Source: Streptomyces griseoviridis
Lineage (GTDB): Bacteria > Actinomycetota > Actinomycetes > Streptomycetales > Streptomycetaceae
Length of the DNA stretch: 64,000 nt
Reading direction: 5' to 3'
NCBI GenBank assembly: GCA_014649155.1
Contig: BMSM01000016.1
Location: 102,519-166,518, forward strand
This document shows positions 17,286-26,010 of the stretch, in pieces (positions within the stretch are counted from its first letter, which is position 1; the number at the start of each line of letters is the position of its first letter). A program made the translations under genes and the position numbers. The notes beneath the pieces were generated by a model that saw only the letters and a list, made by a program, of their open reading frames with translations, made no database searches and was not told the origin of the DNA.

Positions 17286-18893
17286 GTGAGGACGACACGA
17301 CTGAAGCGGAGCACGGCCGCGCTCGGCACCGCCGTGGCGCTGGTCTCCGCGACGCTGGCGGCCGGCGCCGTCACCGCGCCCGCGGCCAACGCCAGCCCGG
17401 GTGCCCGGCACGGGCAGCCGCGGGACCTGGAGGCGTACGGCACCGCCGTCGCCGCGGCACGTGCCGCCAAGGCCGGGATCGACTGGCGGGACTGCCCGGC
17501 GGACTGGAACCTGCCCGCGCCGATCCAGTGCGGCCACGTCACCGTCCCGCTCGACTACGCCAAGCCGTACGGCAAGCAGATCACGCTCACCGTCGACCGT
17601 ATCGGCAACACCGGGACCGAGGCCCAGCGGCAGGGCGCCCTCATCTACAACCCCGGCGGTCCCGGCGGCTCCGGCCTGCGCTTCCCGGCCCGCGTCACCG
17701 GCAAGAACCCGATCTGGGCGAAGACGGCCGAGGCGTACGACTTCGTGGGCTTCGACCCGCGCGGTGTCGGCAAGTCGACACCGATCTCCTGCGTCGACCC
17801 GCAGGAGTTCGTCAAGGCGCCGAAGATGGACCCGGTCCCCGACTCCGAGGCCGACAAGCGTGCCCAGCGCAAGCTGGCCCGCGAGTACGCCGAGGGCTGC
17901 GCCGAGCGCAGCGGCGAGATGCTGCCGCACATGACCACCCCGAACACCGCGCGCGACCTGGACGTCATCCGCGCGGCCCTCGGCGAGAAGAAGCTCAACT
18001 ACCTCGGTGTCTCCTACGGCACCTACCTCGGCGCCGTCTACGGCACCCTCTTCCCCGGCCACGTCCGGCGCATGGTCGTCGACAGCGTCGTCAACCCGTC
18101 CCGGGAGAAGATCTGGTACCAGGCCAACCTGGACCAGGACGTCGCCTTCGAGACCCGCTGGAAGGACTGGCAGGACTGGGTCGCGGAGAACGACGCGACG
18201 TACCACCTCGGCGACACCCGCGCCGAGGTCCAGGCCCAGTGGCTGAAGCTGCGCGCCACCGCCAAGAAGGCCCCGATCGGCGGCGTCGTCGGCCCGGCCG
18301 AACTCCTCTCCTTCTTCCAGAGCGCCCCGTACTACGACTCCGCGTGGGCCTCCGTCGCCTCGGTGTTCAGCGCCTACGCCGGCGGGGACACCCAGGCCCT
18401 GGTCGACGCCGCCGCCCCGGACCTGTCCGACACCGCGGGCAACGCCTCCTCGGAGAACGGCAACGCCGTCTACACGGCCGTGGAGTGCGCCGACGCCAAG
18501 TGGCCCACCGACTGGAAGACCTGGGACCGGGACAACACCCGGCTGCACCGGGACCACCCGTTCCTGACCTGGTCCAACGCCTGGATGAACCTGCCCTGCG
18601 CCACCTGGCCCACCAAGCAGCGCACCCCGGTGGACGTGAGGAGCGGCAAGGGTCTGCCGCCCGTGCTGATCGTCCAGTCGGAGCGGGACGCGGCCACCCC
18701 GTACGAGGGTGCCGTGGAACTGCACCAGCGGTTCAGGGGCTCCCGCCTGATCACCGAGCGGGACGCCGGTTCGCACGGCGTCACCGGGCTCACCAACCCG
18801 TGCGTCAACGACCGCGTCGACGCCTATCTCCTCACCGGTGAGGTGGACCGCCGGGACGTGACCTGCGCCCCGCACGCCACGCCGAAGCCGTAA
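17286..18893 (+). CDS. Secreted tripeptidyl-aminopeptidase-like alpha/beta hydrolase (Tap family)
   Basis: 535 residues from GTG 17286 (ribosome-binding site GGGGAGG). A signal peptide ends near APAANASPGA. The catalytic domain has the oxyanion-loop YNPGGPGGSGL, nucleophile elbow GVSYGTYLG, and a late VIVQSERDAATPYEGA plus AGSHGVTG carrying Asp and His. This fits the Streptomyces extracellular tripeptidyl aminopeptidases (Tap, SlpD/E). It should release tripeptides from protein N-termini outside the cell. It ends in a strong bidirectional hairpin. Confidence 0.9.
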   Translation: MRTTRLKRSTAALGTAVALVSATLAAGAVTAPAANASPGARHGQPRDLEAYGTAVAAARAAKAGIDWRDCPADWNLPAPIQCGHVTVPLDYAKPYGKQITLTVDRIGNTGTEAQRQGALIYNPGGPGGSGLRFPARVTGKNPIWAKTAEAYDFVGFDPRGVGKSTPISCVDPQEFVKAPKMDPVPDSEADKRAQRKLAREYAEGCAERSGEMLPHMTTPNTARDLDVIRAALGEKKLNYLGVSYGTYLGAVYGTLFPGHVRRMVVDSVVNPSREKIWYQANLDQDVAFETRWKDWQDWVAENDATYHLGDTRAEVQAQWLKLRATAKKAPIGGVVGPAELLSFFQSAPYYDSAWASVASVFSAYAGGDTQALVDAAAPDLSDTAGNASSENGNAVYTAVECADAKWPTDWKTWDRDNTRLHRDHPFLTWSNAWMNLPCATWPTKQRTPVDVRSGKGLPPVLIVQSERDAATPYEGAVELHQRFRGSRLITERDAGSHGVTGLTNPCVNDRVDAYLLTGEVDRRDVTCAPHATPKP

Positions 18894-18904
18894 CGCGTCC
18901 CATT

Positions 18905-18940
18905 CCAGGGGGCGGCCGGGTACTCCCGGCCGCCCCCTGG
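18905..18940. terminator. Bidirectional terminator hairpin
   Basis: A perfect 16-bp stem (CCAGGGGGCGGCCGGG / complement) with TACT loop, filling the 48 bp between the convergent stops of the peptidase and the epimerase-like gene. Confidence 0.88.
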
Positions 18941-18941
18941 C

Positions 18942-19979
18942 TCACGCGTGCCGTCCCGCCGGCCAGGCGTCCTCCGCCGCGTAGTCGAAGAGGTCGCCGT
19001 ACGCCTCGGCCATCTTCGGGTACGCCGCCCGCCAGTCCGGGGCCCCGGCCAGCCGCTCCTCGATGGAGGCCACCGTCTCCGGCAGGGCATCCGCGTACCG
19101 CGCCACCGGGCGGTAGCCCAGCTCCCGCTCCGCCGCGCCCGTGCCGCACACCACCGGCGCCGGCACCGACCAGGGGGTCAGGCCCACGCCGGGCGCCGGC
19201 GGCGCGCCGTCCACCAGGACGTCCTCCGCCTCGACGCCCATCACCGCGTCGATCGCGGCGGCGATCTCGGCGACCGTCGGGGCGTCCGGGTCCACGGCGT
19301 TGAGCGCCCGGCTGCCCGGCCGCGCCGCGGCCAGCCGGATCACCTCGGCCAGATTGCGCACCCCCGCCGGATGGAAACGGCTCCGGCCCCCGTACGCCAG
19401 CACCCGGCGCCGCCGGCCGTCCAGGTTCCGCTTCACGAAGTACAGCTCCCGCGGCATGGGGGAGTACGGCCCGTGCACCGCGCCCGCCCGCAGCAGCGTC
19501 ACCGGCAGCCGGTCGCCCGCGGCGAGCAGGTCCCGCTCCAGCGCCGCCTTGCGGGTGCTGTACGAGGAGTCGCCCGGCCGGACCGTACGCTGCTCCTCGG
19601 TGAGCGGCACCGGGAACCGGGGGAAACCGTCGGGCTCGGACTGCGTGTCGAAGTTCCGCCCCCGGTCGTCCTCGTACACCGACACGCTGGACAGCACCAC
19701 CGCCGAGCCGATCCGCCCGGCCAGCGAGGTCAGTTGCCGGGCGTGCGCCGGACCGAACGCCACCATGTCCACCAGCACGTCACAGCCGTCGCCCACCACG
19801 GCGGCCAGCGCGTCGTCGTCCTCCCGGTCGGCCCGCGCGGCGCGCACGTCCTCCGGCCAGCCCGGGTCCCGTCCGCCGCCCCGCGAGACGGCGGTCACCT
19901 CCCAGCCGTCCCCGGCCAGCGCCCGCACGGCCGCCCGCCCGATCTGTCCCGTCGCCCCGATCACCACAGCACGTGTCAT
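18942..19979 (-). CDS. NAD-dependent epimerase/dehydratase-family reductase
   Basis: 345 residues of extended SDR type: N-terminal dinucleotide motif VVIGATGQIGRAAV, acidic patch ARADREDDDALAAVV, and LLRAGAVHGPYSP in place of the usual substrate loop; the SSYSTRKAALE segment supplies the YxxxK pair. The C-terminal substrate domain includes GYRPVARYADALPETV. Probably uses NAD(P)H on a sugar nucleotide or similar. The substrate is not identifiable. Convergent with the Tap-like gene. Confidence 0.82.
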   Translation of the reverse strand: MTRAVVIGATGQIGRAAVRALAGDGWEVTAVSRGGGRDPGWPEDVRAARADREDDDALAAVVGDGCDVLVDMVAFGPAHARQLTSLAGRIGSAVVLSSVSVYEDDRGRNFDTQSEPDGFPRFPVPLTEEQRTVRPGDSSYSTRKAALERDLLAAGDRLPVTLLRAGAVHGPYSPMPRELYFVKRNLDGRRRRVLAYGGRSRFHPAGVRNLAEVIRLAAARPGSRALNAVDPDAPTVAEIAAAIDAVMGVEAEDVLVDGAPPAPGVGLTPWSVPAPVVCGTGAAERELGYRPVARYADALPETVASIEERLAGAPDWRAAYPKMAEAYGDLFDYAAEDAWPAGRHA

Positions 19980-20043
19980 ACGGGGACCGTAGACGCGCCG
20001 GGTCCGCCCCGCCCCGCCCGTCTGCCGAGGGCAGAACCCGGCC

Positions 20044-20230
20044 AGGGCCTGTCGTTCGGATCACGCCGCAGACGCGGGGCCTGGCACGCGCACCTGCCGC
20101 GTTGTCGTCACTCGTCGACGCTCCGCGTCGACTCCCTCCTTCGCCTTGCGTCGGCACGTACCAGGCCCCGCTCACCGGCGCGAGGAAGGCACAGCCGATT
20201 CCCCGGGACCTGATCCGAACGACAGGCCCT
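20044..20230. mobile_element. 187-bp MITE-like palindromic element, copy 1
   Basis: Begins AGGGCCTGTCGTTCGGATCA and ends with its exact reverse complement, so it has perfect 20-bp terminal inverted repeats. Inner arms GCGGGGCCTGG and CCAGGCCCCGC are also complementary, so the whole element can fold on itself. It has no coding capacity. A second copy of the same length lies at 26466. Its last two bases form part of the stop codon of the acyltransferase gene. I see no target-site duplication. Confidence 0.82.
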
Positions 20231-20957
20231 AGCCGAGCGGCATCCGGGGGAACCGCCGCCCCCGTACGGCCCTGGCCTCCGCCTCCTGCTCGGCCTTGGC
20301 CTCGGCGGCGTAGCGGTCGACGTACTCCTGCCCGGACAGGGCCAGGATCGCGTACATGATCTCGTCGGTGACGGCCCGCAGGACCGTCTTCTCGTGCTCC
20401 ATGCCCGCGTACCGGGAGAAGTCGAGGGGCTCGCCGAACCGGATCGCCACCGGGCGCACCCGCGGGAGGCGCCGGCCGGGCGGCTGCGCCTCGAACGTGC
20501 CGATCATCGCGCACGGCACCACCGGCACCCCCGCCGTCAGCGCCATCACCGCGACCCCGACCTTCCCCTTGTACAGCTGGCCGTCGTGCGAGCGGGTGCC
20601 CTCGGGATAGATGCCGAGCAGCTCGTCCCGTCCGAGCACGCCGAGTCCCTCCCGGATCGCGGCCCGGCCCGCCTCCTTGCCGGAGCGGTCCACCGGGATC
20701 TGCCCGGCGCTGCGGAAGAAGGCCGCGGTCAGCCGTCCCTTGAGGCCGGGACCGGTGAAGTACTCGGCCTTGGCGAGGAAGGTGATCCGGCGCCTGAGCA
20801 CCGCGGGCATCAGGAAGTGGTCCGAGAACGACAGGTGGTTCCCGGCGATGATGGCCGCCCCCGACGCGGGCACGTGGTCAAGCCCCTCGATGCGGGGCCG
20901 GAAGACCAGTCTCAGCAAGGGGCCCAGCAGCACGTACTTGAGCAGGTGGTAGAACAC
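20229..20957 (-). CDS. PlsC-type 1-acyl-sn-glycerol-3-phosphate acyltransferase
   Basis: 242 residues from GTG 20957, with GGAGACGAGCC just before it. Catalytic motif NHLSFSD (HX4D), substrate motif IYPEGTRSHDG and IPVDRSGKEAG identify the LPLAT/PlsC domain; the N-terminal segment FYHLLKYVLLGPLLRLVF is a membrane anchor. Makes phosphatidic acid on the inner membrane face. The C-terminal 40 residues are charged and Glu/Ala-rich. The stop codon straddles the edge of the 187-bp element. Confidence 0.9.
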   Translation of the reverse strand: MFYHLLKYVLLGPLLRLVFRPRIEGLDHVPASGAAIIAGNHLSFSDHFLMPAVLRRRITFLAKAEYFTGPGLKGRLTAAFFRSAGQIPVDRSGKEAGRAAIREGLGVLGRDELLGIYPEGTRSHDGQLYKGKVGVAVMALTAGVPVVPCAMIGTFEAQPPGRRLPRVRPVAIRFGEPLDFSRYAGMEHEKTVLRAVTDEIMYAILALSGQEYVDRYAAEAKAEQEAEARAVRGRRFPRMPLG

Positions 20958-21131
20958 GGCTCGTCTCCTACTCCGCCGGGCGCGTCCGGTACCGGCGTCT
21001 ACCCCGGGCCGGCGCGTGAACGCCTGGTGCCGGCCCGGTGCCGGATTCACTGACAGTCTGTCAGGCGGTGCGGCCGGTGGCGAGCGGTCGATCCGCCGCG
21101 AGGGCGTCCGAGGGGCGCGGGCGGCGCCGGG

Positions 21132-22043
21132 TCACCGCTGCCCCGGGACCCCGGTCACCAGCCGCAGCCGCTGCTCGCACCGGCCCATCCGCACGGTCTG
21201 CCCCCACGTCAGCTCCAGGGCGTCGCCCTCCACGCCGTCCCCGAAGGCGACGAGGCGCTCGGACTCGACGGTGAGGCGCAGCCGGCCGGCGGCGGCGAGT
21301 TCGCCGGCCACCAGGGACGTCCCGGTGGCCGGCGAGGGCCAGGCCTCGCGGACGAACCACAGCAGGCGGTCCTCCGTGGGGTGCGGCAGGCGCAGGGTGC
21401 TGGCCCGCTCCTGCCACACCGACCGGAGCCAGCCGGTCGCGCCGGTGCCGGTGCCCACCAGCACCCCGGAGGAGGCCTGGGCCTCGACGACACCCCCGTC
21501 GCCCTCCAGGCCCAGGCGGTATCTGGCCGTCTGGTGTCCGACGGCGCCGAGGTAGATCTCGTTGAGCGCGACCAGCCGCTGGGTGTCGTCGGCGACGGCC
21601 TCCACCATGGTCAGCTCCTCCGCGCGGGCGGCGGACGCGCCGCGCAGCAGCGCCGCCGCGTCGGCCGCCCGGTGCCGCACCAGGACACCGGGGTTGCGTC
21701 CCGGCTCGGGGTCCACGCCGATCACCGGCTGCCCGGCGAGGTACTTCGCCACGTTGGCCACCAGTCCGTCCTGGCCCACCACGACCACGACGTCCTCCGG
21801 GGCGAACAGGAAGCGGTCCAGGTCGCCCCGCTCCACGCGGGCCTGCCGCCAGGTCGCCGGGACCGCCGCCGCCACCTCGGCCAGCGCCCGGTGCGCGCGG
21901 CGGTGGCGTTCGGCGATCTCCCCGAGGTCGCGGCCCCGGGAGGAGAGGAAGAAGGCGGCCTGCCCGTGGGTGCCATGCCGGGCCACCAGCTCCTGGTACT
22001 CCGTGGTGCGGTGGACCAGGACGGCCCGCGGGGCGAGGCTCAT
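21132..22043 (-). CDS. NAD-kinase-like protein with degenerate GGDGT motif
   Basis: 303 residues. The fold of ATP-NAD kinases is recognisable: Rossmann start SLAPRAVLVHRTTEY, nucleotide loop VVVVVGQDGLVANVAKYL followed by PVIGVDPEPGRN, the RLVALNEIYLGA segment (the NE motif) and SGVLVGTGTGATGWLRS (cf. STPTGSTAY). The key GGDGT signature reads GQDGL, so kinase activity is doubtful or altered. The ATG overlaps the stop of the SPFH gene (ATGA), so the two proteins are made together. I cannot say what it phosphorylates or binds. Confidence 0.75.
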   Translation of the reverse strand: MSLAPRAVLVHRTTEYQELVARHGTHGQAAFFLSSRGRDLGEIAERHRRAHRALAEVAAAVPATWRQARVERGDLDRFLFAPEDVVVVVGQDGLVANVAKYLAGQPVIGVDPEPGRNPGVLVRHRAADAAALLRGASAARAEELTMVEAVADDTQRLVALNEIYLGAVGHQTARYRLGLEGDGGVVEAQASSGVLVGTGTGATGWLRSVWQERASTLRLPHPTEDRLLWFVREAWPSPATGTSLVAGELAAAGRLRLTVESERLVAFGDGVEGDALELTWGQTVRMGRCEQRLRLVTGVPGQR

Positions 22044-23077
22044 CCCCGGTCCCCGCCGCCGAGCCGGGCCAGCAGTCCGGTCAGGACGTCCGGCGAGACG
22101 GTCAGGCTGTCGATGTGCGGCAGGTTCTCCGCCAGCCGGGTCCCGGTGAGCGCGTGCAGCGTCGCCACGTCGGCCTCGCCGTGCACCCGCAGCCAGGCCG
22201 CCTGGGCCTCGGCGCGGGCCTCACCGACCTCGCGCGCCGCCTGGGCCTCGGCGCGGGCGAGGGTCACCGAACGGGTGGCCTCGGCCTCGGCGAGCCTGAC
22301 CGTGCGCGCCGCCTCGGCCCGCGCCCGCACCTCGTCCGCCGCCGCGGCCTCCTCCGCCTCCCGGCGGGCGTTCGCGCCGCGCTGTTCCACCAGCCGGTGT
22401 TCGCGTGCGGCCAGTTCGATCTGGCTGGCCAGTTCGTTCTCGGCGATGGCGCGCTCCCGCTCCACGGCGACGGCCCGCCGCTCGTACGTCGCCCGGTCGG
22501 CCTCCTGCTGGATCAGCTCCCGGGCGGGCGTCCGCAGCGCGCGCTCCACCTCCGCCTCGGGCCGCACCGCCATGACCCGTACGGCCACCACCTCGACCCC
22601 GGTGGCGGGCAGCCGCGGCTCGGCGCCGAGGCCCGCCGCGATCCGGTCGCGCACCGCGGCCACCCCGTCGACCAGCGCCGACGCGAGCCGGGTGCGGGCC
22701 AGCACGTCCAGCGCGTGCTGCTGGGCCGTCTCGGTGAGCAGCGTGCCCAGCTGTTCCAGCGGGGCCCCGCGCCAGGCCCCGGTGTCGGGGTCGACGGAGA
22801 AGTCCAGCCGGGCGGCGGCGAGCGCCGGGTCGGCGATCCGGTAGGTGACGGTCGCCTGCACCGACACGTCCTGGAAGTCGGCGGTGCGGGCACGGAAGGT
22901 CATGGCCAGCTCCCGGTCCTCGATCGGCACCTCGGAGAGCGCGGCGCTCAACGGGCGGAACCAGAAACCGAGTCCGGGACCGTCGTGCACCAGCCTGCCG
23001 TCGCGGTGGTGCCGGATGTGGGCCGTGGGCGTGGCGCGCAGGTGGCGCCAGCCCAGGCGCCGGGTGATGTCGGCCAT
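22040..23077 (-). CDS. SPFH/band-7 domain protein
   Basis: 345 residues. SPFH domain roughly residues 25-190 (DGPGLGFWFRPLSAALSEVP, DFQDVSVQATVTYRI, LPATGVEVVAVRVMAVRPE), then an Ala/Glu/Arg coiled-coil to about 300 with repeated AEA units, and a globular end (LPHIDSLTVSPDVLTGLLARLGG). There is no transmembrane segment or signal, unlike stomatins, so it is probably a peripheral or soluble scaffold. GAGGGAGCC ribosome-binding site overlaps one arm of a long palindrome. Coupled to the NAD-kinase-like gene. Confidence 0.85.
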   Translation of the reverse strand: MADITRRLGWRHLRATPTAHIRHHRDGRLVHDGPGLGFWFRPLSAALSEVPIEDRELAMTFRARTADFQDVSVQATVTYRIADPALAAARLDFSVDPDTGAWRGAPLEQLGTLLTETAQQHALDVLARTRLASALVDGVAAVRDRIAAGLGAEPRLPATGVEVVAVRVMAVRPEAEVERALRTPARELIQQEADRATYERRAVAVERERAIAENELASQIELAAREHRLVEQRGANARREAEEAAAADEVRARAEAARTVRLAEAEATRSVTLARAEAQAAREVGEARAEAQAAWLRVHGEADVATLHALTGTRLAENLPHIDSLTVSPDVLTGLLARLGGGDRG

Positions 23078-23085
23078 GAGGGCTC

Positions 23086-23150
23086 CCTCTTTCTCGTCTC
23101 GACGACGATAAGGCGGGAGTGCCGTTATCGTCAAGGGGACGAGAAAGAGG
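23086..23150. promoter_or_regulatory. Two-tier 65-bp palindrome upstream of the SPFH gene
   Basis: Outer arms CCTCTTTCTCGTC (23086-23098) and GACGAGAAAGAGG (23138-23150), perfect over 13 bp; inner arms GACGATAA (23104-23111) and TTATCGTC (23125-23132), perfect over 8 bp. Spacers between tiers are 5 bp on both sides. The left outer arm lies over the SPFH ribosome-binding site. Likely a paired operator or RNA structure controlling the SPFH operon. Confidence 0.7.
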
Positions 23151-23305
23151 GGCGGGGTGCCTCGCCGAGACCCCCGTCCGGTGCGGTGCCCGGGGTGCGC
23201 CCGCCCCAGTACCCCTCCACCACGCGTCGATCGACCGGGGCCGGGCTCTGCGGTGTGCCGGCCGGGAAGAGGCCCGGACGGCTTCCCCCCTGCCACGGAG
23301 GCGGC

Positions 23306-23818
23306 ATGACACAGGCGGATGCCACAGGGTTCCGGGCGTTCTTCGGCGAGATCCCCACGGCGGTGGCCGTGGCGACGACAGCCGATCCCGAGAGCAGGCC
23401 CCTCGGGTTCACCTGCAACGCCTTCTCGGCGGTCTCGCCCGAACCGCCGTTGCTGCCGGTGTGCGCGGGCAACGCGTCCCGCACCCTGCCGGCGCTGCTG
23501 CTGCGCGGCGCCTTCGCCGTGCGCCTGCTCGCCGAGGACGGCGAACGGGTCGCCGGGGTGTTCGCCGGCCGGGGCCCCGACACGTTCCAGGGGCTGCCCT
23601 GGCGGCCGGCGCGCACCGTGCCGGGCGTGCCGGTCCTGGAGGAAGGCGTCCCGGCGCACACCGAGTGCACGCTCGCGCGCAGCGTGGAGGTGGCCGACCA
23701 CACCCTGCTCGTCGGCCGGACGGAGAGCCTGCGCGTCCACCCCCGGCGGCCGGCCCTGCACCAGCGGGGCTCCTTCCGGGCCTGGCCGCACGCCGCCGAG
23801 GAGGGGGTCCGCGCGTGA
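23306..23818 (+). CDS. Flavin reductase-like (FMN-binding split barrel) protein
   Basis: 170 residues. Split-barrel flavin reductase pattern: FFGEIPTAVAVATTADPESRPLGFTCNAFSAVSPEPPLLPVC, later VLEEGVPAHTECTLARSVEVADHTLLVGR and HQRGSF at the end. These are usually the NAD(P)H:flavin component of two-component monooxygenases or stand-alone FMN-dependent reductases. CGGAGG ribosome-binding site. The neighbouring SPFH gene is divergent. Partner monooxygenase not found nearby. Confidence 0.85.
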   Translation: MTQADATGFRAFFGEIPTAVAVATTADPESRPLGFTCNAFSAVSPEPPLLPVCAGNASRTLPALLLRGAFAVRLLAEDGERVAGVFAGRGPDTFQGLPWRPARTVPGVPVLEEGVPAHTECTLARSVEVADHTLLVGRTESLRVHPRRPALHQRGSFRAWPHAAEEGVRA

Positions 23819-23826
23819 GCGAGCGG

Positions 23827-24195
23827 TCAGGCGTGGCAGGCGGGGAGCCCACCGCGGAACTCCACCGTCCCGGCGAAGAGCGCGGGTGTCTCGGCGGCGT
23901 CACCGACGGCCTGGCCGCGTTCCTCGGCGTACGCCCGGTGCAGGTTGGGCACCAGCCGCTCGGCGTCGGGCCAGACGCCGAAACGGCCCAGGCCGGCGGC
24001 GCGGGCGGCCTCCAGCGGGGTACGGCCGGCCGCGAGCCCCTCCCGGGCCGGACGCTGGAGGAACGCCGGGCAGGCGTCGGTGTCCTCCAGCACCTCGGGC
24101 CCGGTGACGGCACCGTGCCCGGCGACCACCGTGCGCGCCCCCAGGGCCTTCAGGGCGGCGACGGCCCGGCGGGCACCGGCCACCGGGCGAGCGGG
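23827..24195 (-). pseudogene. MBL-fold hydrolase, C-terminal fragment
   Basis: The frame ending at 23827 reads VAGARRAVAALKALGARTVV, then AGHGAVTGPEVLEDTDA and LGRFGVWPDAERLVPNLHRAY, which is the C-terminal third of an actinobacterial metallo-beta-lactamase-fold hydrolase. The N-terminal domain with HxHxDH is absent. Upstream the sequence changes abruptly into the start of a response regulator. Not expected to be functional. Confidence 0.7.
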
Positions 24196-24313
24196 AGCAC
24201 CTGCCGTCCGTCGCCGTGTCGGCGACGGTCTCCACGTCGCCCTCGGTCCGCAGCAGCTCGATGAGGGCGGCCCGGATCAGATGCCCGTCGTCGGCGACGA
24301 GGACACGTGTCAC
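24196..24313 (-). pseudogene. Response regulator, N-terminal fragment
   Basis: From GTG 24313 the frame reads VTRVLVADDGHLIRAALIEL, then LRTEGDVETVADTATDG: the first 38 residues of a NarL/LuxR-type receiver domain with the acidic pair DD. It then breaks, and the MBL-fold tail follows in another frame. A deletion joining two genes of the same strand explains this. The junction position is approximate. Confidence 0.65.
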
Positions 24314-24373
24314 CGGCACCGGACGCCGCGCGGCCCGCCCTCCGGGCGGACGGAGGGACGTCGCGGCCACGCC

Positions 24374-25894
24374 CTAGAACTTCGGCACCGGTGCCCGCTC
24401 CTCCACCAGGGCCGCCGCCTCCTCCTCGCTCTGCACCGAGGGCGGCGAGCCCTCCAGCGGCTGCCGCGCGGTCTCCTTCATGCAGGCCACCGCCACCACA
24501 CCGACCAGGGCCGCGGCCATCGCGTAGTACGCCGGCATCATCTCGGAGCCCGTCGCGCCGATCAGCGCGGTGATGACCAGGGGAGTGGTGCCGCCGAACA
24601 GGGACGTCGACAGGTTGTAGCCGACCGACAGGGAGCCGTACCGCACCGAGGTGGGGAACATCGCCGGCAGCGCCGCCGACATCGTGCCCAGCAGGCAGAC
24701 CAGCGACAGGCCGAGCATCAGCATGCCGCCCGCCACCGCCGCCGGGCTGCCCTGCCGGACCAGCAGGAAGGAGGGCGCCGACAGCACGAGGAAGCCCAGC
24801 ATGCCGGTCATCAGCACCGGCTTGCGGCCGTAGCGGTCGGAGATCCGCCCCACCTGGTTGATGACCAGCATCAGCACGATCATGGTGACCACCAGGATCA
24901 GCAGCCCGTGGGTCTCCGAGTAGTGCAGCTCGTCGGAGAGGTACGTCGGCATGTACGACAGCAGCATGTAGTCGGTGATGTTGTACGCGCCGACCAGGGC
25001 GATGCACAGCACCAGCATCCGCCAGTGCTGCCGGAAGATCTTCGCCAGATCGCCCCGGGCGGTCTTCTCGACCGCGTTCGCCGCCTCCGCGACGTGCACA
25101 TTGCCCTCCTCCAGCTTGAGGAAGGCCGGAGTGTCGTCCAGCCGCATCCGCAGGTAGAGGCCGACGAGGCCGAGCGGGCCGGCGACCAGGAACGGGACGC
25201 GCCAGCCCCACGCGTCCATCGTGTCCGTGCCGAGCCAGGCGGTGAGCGCCGTCACCAGGCCGGCCGCGCCGGTGTAGCCGGCCAGCGTGCCCAGCTCCAG
25301 GAAGCTGCCGAAGAAGCCGCGCCGCTTGTCCGGGGCGTACTCCGCGATGAAGGTCGACGCCCCGCCGTACTCGCCGCCGGTCGAGAAGCCCTGGAGCAGC
25401 CGGAACAGGATCAGCAGCAGCGGCGACCAGAAGCCGACGGCGGCGTAGGCCGGCAGCAGGCCGATCGCGAATGTGCCGACCGCCATCAGGATCATGGTCA
25501 GCGCGAGGACCTTCTTGCGGCCGATCCGGTCGCCCATCGGCCCGAACACCATGCCCCCGACCGGCCGCACCAGGAAGGCGACGGCGAAGGTCGCGAACGA
25601 CGACAGCAACTGCGCGGTCTCACTCCCCGAGGGGAAGAAGACCCGGCCGATGGTGCCGGCCAGGTACGCGTAGATGCCGAAGTCGAACCACTCCATGGCA
25701 TTGCCGAGGGCGGCCGCCTTCACCGCCCGCTTGACCGCCGCCTCGTCCGTCACCGTGATGTCCGACCGGCGCAACCTCGGGTTCTGCCGGCGTCTTACGG
25801 CACGGAAGAGGGCCGGGTGACGCTTGCGGGCCGCGGAGTCGGGCGCGGGGCCGTTGTCGGTGGGAGACGTGACTGCGTTCCTTTCCGGGGGCAT
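24374..25894 (-). CDS. MFS transporter of the metabolite:H+ symporter (MHS/ProP) family
   Basis: 506 residues from ATG 25894 (TTTGGAGCGGT before it). MHS hallmarks: ALGNAMEWFDFGIYAYLA in TM1, GDRIGRKKVLALT and later GRISDRYGRKPVLMTG loops, LLQGFSTGGEYGGASTFIAEYAP. Twelve TM segments with a basic N-terminal tail of about 50 residues. Substrates of the family include proline, betaine and carboxylates; close relatives here are often annotated proline/betaine transporters. No osmoregulatory neighbour is seen. Divergent from the RpiB-like gene. Confidence 0.88.
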   Translation of the reverse strand: MPPERNAVTSPTDNGPAPDSAARKRHPALFRAVRRRQNPRLRRSDITVTDEAAVKRAVKAAALGNAMEWFDFGIYAYLAGTIGRVFFPSGSETAQLLSSFATFAVAFLVRPVGGMVFGPMGDRIGRKKVLALTMILMAVGTFAIGLLPAYAAVGFWSPLLLILFRLLQGFSTGGEYGGASTFIAEYAPDKRRGFFGSFLELGTLAGYTGAAGLVTALTAWLGTDTMDAWGWRVPFLVAGPLGLVGLYLRMRLDDTPAFLKLEEGNVHVAEAANAVEKTARGDLAKIFRQHWRMLVLCIALVGAYNITDYMLLSYMPTYLSDELHYSETHGLLILVVTMIVLMLVINQVGRISDRYGRKPVLMTGMLGFLVLSAPSFLLVRQGSPAAVAGGMLMLGLSLVCLLGTMSAALPAMFPTSVRYGSLSVGYNLSTSLFGGTTPLVITALIGATGSEMMPAYYAMAAALVGVVAVACMKETARQPLEGSPPSVQSEEEAAALVEERAPVPKF

Positions 25895-26010
25895 ACCGCT
25901 CCAAACGGAACTCATGCTCGTGCACATGCTTTCCAACAGCGCCTGCCACACCACGCGGATCTCACTCTTACGAGTCCGTGTCGCATGGATCACCCGGTAA
26001 GGTGCCGGAC

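Noticed and set aside
23157..23309. 51-codon GTG frame ending in ATGA overlap with the flavin reductase
   Set aside because: It begins just after the palindrome and has a CPGC motif, but codon bias is poor and Arg/Pro content high. A leader peptide is possible, though unsupported.
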